Below are positions 56,043 to 58,892 of a DNA stretch of 58,892 nucleotides, one piece after another. The notes under the pieces are model-generated. The model searched no databases. It was not told the origin of the DNA and saw nothing but the letters and a program-made list of their open reading frames with translations. Source of the stretch: Marinoscillum furvescens DSM 4134 (lineage in GTDB: Bacteria; Bacteroidota; Bacteroidia; Cytophagales; Cyclobacteriaceae). The stretch covers positions 137,269 through 196,160 of the forward strand of contig NZ_QREG01000010.1 of assembly GCF_003386095.1 (NCBI RefSeq), given 5' to 3'. Position 1 is the first letter of the stretch. The number at the start of each line of letters is the position of its first letter. A program made the translations under genes and the position numbers.

Positions 56043-57269
56043 TCATATGGGCCAATCATCCTGAAAGGTGTTGCCAGACTGCATTCCGATGGCTTCATAG
56101 TCTGTAACGAGGCAGCTGTCCAGCTCTTTGGTGATGCGCTCCTTATCCATGTCCTGCCCGATGAAAACGAGTTCATTCATTCGGTCGCCCCATTGCGAGT
56201 CCCATTTCATTTGGATCTCCCGTTGGTTTTCCAGATACGAGGGGCTCATGGCGCGCTGCTTTAGCGGTACACTTGCCCACCAGCGGCCATACACTTCTGC
56301 TTTGAGCGAACCGCCTGCCTGGCTCCACAGGATGGCTTTGTCTTCACGTGAGGCGATCCAAAAGATGCCTTTGCTGCGAATGATGGTGGTGGGGAAGGAT
56401 TTGCTGACATAGTCCAAAAAACGGGCCGGGTGAAAGGGCCGGGCGTTGCGGTAGACAAATGAGCTGATGCCGTATTCTTCCGTTTCGGGGCTGTGACTGA
56501 TACCTTTTTGTGCCAGCTCCAGTTCCTTTTGCCAGCCAGCCGACTGCTCTGCTTCGTCATAGTCAAACAAACCAGTGTTGAGTATCTCTTTTGGGTCTAT
56601 CTGGCTGTGCTGCGATCGCAGAATTTTGGCTTTCGGGTTGAGCTTATGGAGGGTTTTTTCTAGCAGTCCGAGCTGTTCCGGGCTTACCAGGTCCGTTTTG
56701 TTGAGCAGGATTACATTGGCAAATTCCACCTGATCGGTGAGCAAGTTTACAATGGAGCGCTCGTCTTCTGGGTCATCGGTCATTTTTCGGTCCAGTATAG
56801 AGTCGGCACTGCCAAAATCCTTAAAGAAGTTGAAGGCATCTACTACTGTGACCATGGTGTCGAGCTGACTGATTTGGGTGAGGTCGTACAGCTCGTCGCC
56901 AGTGGCAAAAGAAAACGTCTGAGCTACAGGGATGGGTTCCGAGATGCCGGTACTCTCAATGAGGAGGTAGTCAAACTTGTTCATCTTGGCTAGCTTTTCC
57001 ACTTCGATCATGAGGTCTTCGCGGAGGGTACAGCAGATGCATCCGTTGCTCATTTCCACGAGTTTTTCATCCGTTCGGGAGAGCTGGGCCCCGTTTGCGA
57101 TGAGCTTTTCGTCGATGTTGATCTCGCTCATGTCGTTGACAATCACGGCTACTTTGAGGCCTTGTCGGTTGTTGAGTACATGGTTGAGCAGGGTGGTTTT
57201 TCCTGCTCCAAGAAAGCCACTCAGTACGGTGACGGGTAGTTTTTTCTTTCTTTTTAAAAAATCAATCAT
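56043..57269 (-). CDS. COG0523/CobW-family metallochaperone GTPase (ZigA/ZNG1-like)
   Basis: Cytoplasmic GTP-dependent metal chaperone, 408 residues from ATG 57269; the upstream start at 57344 lies inside the operator-like box and is rejected. Seen: Walker A GFLGAGKT (18-25), metal-binding CICC (77-80, CxCC type), Walker B-like [22 protein letters not shown] for guanine recognition, and a CobW C-terminal domain (about 270-400). In many bacteria this subgroup is induced by zinc starvation and delivers zinc to client enzymes. The neighbouring metal-uptake genes and the TGCAA-N5-TTGCA boxes agree. Confidence 0.9.
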   Translation of the reverse strand: MIDFLKRKKKLPVTVLSGFLGAGKTTLLNHVLNNRQGLKVAVIVNDMSEINIDEKLIANGAQLSRTDEKLVEMSNGCICCTLREDLMIEVEKLAKMNKFDYLLIESTGISEPIPVAQTFSFATGDELYDLTQISQLDTMVTVVDAFNFFKDFGSADSILDRKMTDDPEDERSIVNLLTDQVEFANVILLNKTDLVSPEQLGLLEKTLHKLNPKAKILRSQHSQIDPKEILNTGLFDYDEAEQSAGWQKELELAQKGISHSPETEEYGISSFVYRNARPFHPARFLDYVSKSFPTTIIRSKGIFWIASREDKAILWSQAGGSLKAEVYGRWWASVPLKQRAMSPSYLENQREIQMKWDSQWGDRMNELVFIGQDMDKERITKELDSCLVTDYEAIGMQSGNTFQDDWPI

Positions 57270-57339
57270 CCTGTATGTAGTCGTTTGGGTATTAAAGAGG
57301 CTACTATGGTCTCCTGTGCCTTTGGGTACTTCCTTTAAA

Positions 57340-57394
57340 TGCAATTATGTTGCAAATTAAATTATTCATTTCGTGTAAATGCAATAAAGTTGCG
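57340..57394. promoter_or_regulatory. Two Fur-family-like operator boxes before the COG0523 gene
   Basis: TGCAATTATGTTGCA (57340-57354) and TGCAATAAAGTTGCG (57380-57394) share the pattern AAATGCAATNANGTTGC and lie exactly 40 bp apart, about 70 and 110 bp before the ATG at 57269. Each is an inverted repeat TGCAA-N5-TTGCR. The form and place suggest a Zur-type repressor. Confidence 0.6.
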
Positions 57395-57497
57395 GAAAAG
57401 ATTGCCTGATGAATGAAAAAGCCAGGGTATTGGTGTAGGAGGTGTCTTACAGGGGCCTGTAGCAGGTACTATTTGAGAAAAAGAGTGGGATGTGAAG
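57395..57497. other. Short region between operator and repeat cluster 2
   Basis: About 100 bp without gene or clear structure. The upstream promoter of the COG0523 gene ends here and the repeat cluster begins at the hairpin at 57498. Confidence 0.4.
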
Positions 57498-57532
57498 AAA
57501 CCCTGGAGGTTTTGAAAACCTCCAGGGTTTTT
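57498..57532 (+). repeat. Hairpin repeat H, copy 2
   Basis: AAACCCTGGAGGTTT (57498-57512) pairs with AAACCTCCAGGGTTT (57516-57530). Both the hairpin and its right flank (GGTGGGTT) match copy 1 at 51046, and in both cases an array of GGTTTTGTC-type palindromes follows on the right. Confidence 0.8.
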
Positions 57533-57544
57533 GGGAGGTGGTGG

Positions 57545-57964
57545 GTTTTGTTATGGTGAGTTCGAAAGTTTTGTCATGGTGAAATGGCGGTTTTGTCATA
57601 GTGAGCCCGTCGGTTTTGTCATGGTGAGCCCGTCGAAGCATTAGACAAAACCTTGTGCAGCATCGAACTGGCGGCCTTACCCTTCGACAGGCTCCATGCC
57701 TGCGGCAGGTAAACAAGGTGACCACCAGTTCGAGGTGACCCGACCATGCCTCCGCAGGCCCGCCTCCGGCGTGGTGAGCCCGTTGGTTTTGTCATGGTGA
57801 GTTGGCGGTTTTGTCATAGTGAGCCCGTCGGTTTTGTCATGGTGAGCCTGCCTCTGTCGGCAGACAGGCCCGTCGAAGCATTAGACAAAACCATGTGCAG
57901 CATCGAACTGGCGGTCTGACCCTTCGACGGGCTCAGGGTGACCACCAGTTCCAGGCGACTCGAC
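57545..57964. repeat. Palindromic repeat cluster 2 (downstream of the GIY-YIG gene)
   Basis: Seven copies of TTTTGTYATRGTGA. Two A elements run from GGTTTTGTC to GACAAAACC (57612-57652 and 57830-57892). Each is followed by a B element bounded by GAACTGGCGG and ACCACCAGTTC (57665-57731 and 57905-57951), with an inner CCCTTCGAC(A/G)GGCTC core. No gene is present; open frames here are built from the repeats. Confidence 0.85.
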
Positions 57965-58020
57965 TCAGGGTTGATCTACCAGCCTGAGATTAAAATCGAG
58001 TAATGATGTTTTCTTAGTTT

Positions 58021-58323
58021 TTAGTCCTCCTTAGATTTCAGCGAGTAGTTTTTTGCTAATTCAGGAAGGAGGTCCCAATTACGTGCGATAAGCGCTTCTT
58101 TCTTTTCTCTGCGCCAACCTTTGATTTGCTTTTCGAAATCAATGGCGTGGTTTACATTTTGAAAATATTCTTGAAATACGAGTTTCACTGGTCGTCTATT
58201 GAAGGTATATGACTTTGGGTCTAATCCTTCATGGTGTTCAGATAGCCTTCTTTCCAGATTATTGGTCATGCCTACGTAGTAAGCTCCATTGTGACATTCC
58301 AAGATGTAAACTGCGTATCTCAT
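58021..58323 (-). CDS. Small GIY-YIG nuclease (UPF0213-like)
   Basis: Single-domain endonuclease of 100 residues from ATG 58323; the longer in-frame start at 58494 runs through the palindromic repeats and is rejected. Motifs: YAVYILECHNGAYYVGMT (GIY/YIG equivalents YIL and YVG), Arg in NLERRLSEHHEG, and the later Glu in AIDFEKQIKGWRREKK, a standard set for this fold. It stands alone, flanked on both sides by the same palindromic repeats (57498-57964 and 58368-58470). Free-standing members of this family have no settled function; the repeat context suggests an association with them. Confidence 0.88.
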   Translation of the reverse strand: MRYAVYILECHNGAYYVGMTNNLERRLSEHHEGLDPKSYTFNRRPVKLVFQEYFQNVNHAIDFEKQIKGWRREKKEALIARNWDLLPELAKNYSLKSKED

Positions 58324-58367
58324 AAAAGGATCATTAATGAAAACATTAAAAATAACTTTTAAAGAAT

Positions 58368-58470
58368 TTTTGTCATAGTGTGCCCGTCGGTTTTGTCTTG
58401 GTGAGCCCGCCTCCGGCATGGCAGGCCGGTTGGTTTTGTCATGTTGATTTGGCGGTTTTGTCATGCTGAG
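58368..58470. repeat. Palindromic repeat cluster 2, part upstream of the GIY-YIG gene
   Basis: Four further copies of TTTTGTC followed by ATRGTG-, TTGGTGAG-, ATGTTGA- or ATGCTGAG-like tails, together with GCCCGTCGG and GCCTCCGGC units as in the downstream part. No closing GACAAAACC was seen here, so it may be a truncated or rearranged edge. Confidence 0.7.
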
Positions 58471-58499
58471 AAGTAACAGTTTTGCAAACCGCACAAAAT

Positions 58500-58695
58500 G
58501 AGGTGACGTTTAATACTAGAGCTGCGCAATATGTCCGTACTAGGGAATAGTGCTTGTATGCCTGTTGCTGAGCCTGGATGGAAGAAAAGAGTCACAAATT
58601 ATGGTGCTTCATATTTTTATGAATGCCCGGTCGGTAGTCTGTCACAGTGTTAATTTCTTTCAGCGCAGCATTTTACATCTTTAGCAGTATTATTT
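58500..58695 (+). ncRNA. Candidate IS110 left end and bridge-RNA region
   Basis: About 195 bp of non-coding DNA directly before the IS110 transposase. In IS110-group elements the non-coding left end just upstream of the recombinase specifies a structured guide (bridge) RNA of roughly this size. I could not trace the loops or the element boundary by eye; this rests on position. Confidence 0.3.
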
Positions 58696-58892
58696 ATGAA
58701 AAAGATTAGGGAAAACTGCGCAGGGATTGATATTGGCGCTAAGAACATTTTTGTCTCTATCAAAAATGGGGAGGTTCGTGTATTTGAAACCTTCACTTCT
58801 GGATTAAGAGAGGCTGTTGAGTATTTGATTACCAACAAGGTTGAAACTGTTGCGATGGAAGCTACAGGAGTTTATTGGGTGATTCTTTACGA
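58696..58892 (+). mobile_element. IS110-family transposase, 5' part (cut by window end)
   Basis: ATG 58696 opens a frame running off the window (65 residues seen). It begins with GIDIGAKNIFVSI, the first Asp of the DEDD RuvC-like site in IS110 recombinases, and has VAMEATGVYW near residue 53, which supplies the conserved Glu and the typical EATGxYW block. Both are diagnostic of IS110. The C-terminal Tnp_20 half with the catalytic Ser lies beyond the window, so intactness is unknown. Confidence 0.92.

Noticed and set aside
57447-57725. Minus-strand open frame of 92 codons rich in HDKT repeats
   Set aside because: It is a translation of the palindromic repeats (TTTTGTCAT units), not a protein gene.

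Overview
The window looks like chromosomal DNA of a marine-type Bacteroidota, most likely Cytophagia/Cytophagales. The supporting evidence is a SusC/SusD pair, several large secreted proteins with type IX secretion (T9SS) C-terminal domains, a small PID-CTERM-like protein, CarboxypepD_reg-fused TonB receptors, and genes with little or no Shine-Dalgarno signal. I saw no rRNA, tRNA or CRISPR array. The species assignment is inference.

Layout. (1) 237-10204: a tightly packed tripartite efflux operon (RND permease, lipoprotein adaptor, TolC-like channel, second RND permease) whose last gene overlaps a type I signal peptidase. (2) 10347-16122: sialate O-acetylesterase-like esterase, heparinase II/III-type polysaccharide lyase and GH29 alpha-L-fucosidase. 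(3) 17104-24251: SusC, SusD and two surface lipoproteins, closed by a terminator. (4) 24364-24615: an intergenic array of thirteen CAGCTAC-like cores spaced 20/21 bp apart. (5) 24668-35550, minus strand: a vanadium-haloperoxidase-like protein fused to FG-GAP/ASPIC domains, and two related modular T9SS proteins with a 56-residue PID-CTERM protein between them. (6) 35975-50917: beta-helix/PDZ protein, beta-helix/lectin T9SS protein, ROK sugar kinase, outer-membrane beta-barrel receptor, LacI regulator, GH88 unsaturated uronyl hydrolase, sugar-porter MFS and a DUF5060-type glycoside hydrolase. (7) 51781-57269, minus strand: PepSY membrane protein, TonB receptor, small Cys-motif protein and COG0523 GTPase, with Fur-family-like palindromes; this looks like a metal (possibly zinc) starvation module. 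(8) 50918-51730 and 57498-58490: two clusters of nested palindromic repeats, the second enclosing a small GIY-YIG nuclease. (9) The window ends inside an IS110-family transposase.

Sections 2, 3 and 6 read as one extended polysaccharide utilisation region. Its substrate probably contains fucose and a uronic acid: lyase and esterase cut and deacetylate, GH29 and perhaps the GH141-like beta-helix protein remove fucose, SusCD imports oligosaccharides, GH88 removes the unsaturated uronic acid left by the lyase, and the MFS and ROK proteins import and phosphorylate a released sugar, with LacI sensing an intermediate. No sulfatase is present.

The most unusual signals are the 20.5-bp phased array and the matched pair of palindrome clusters, one with and one without a GIY-YIG nuclease.
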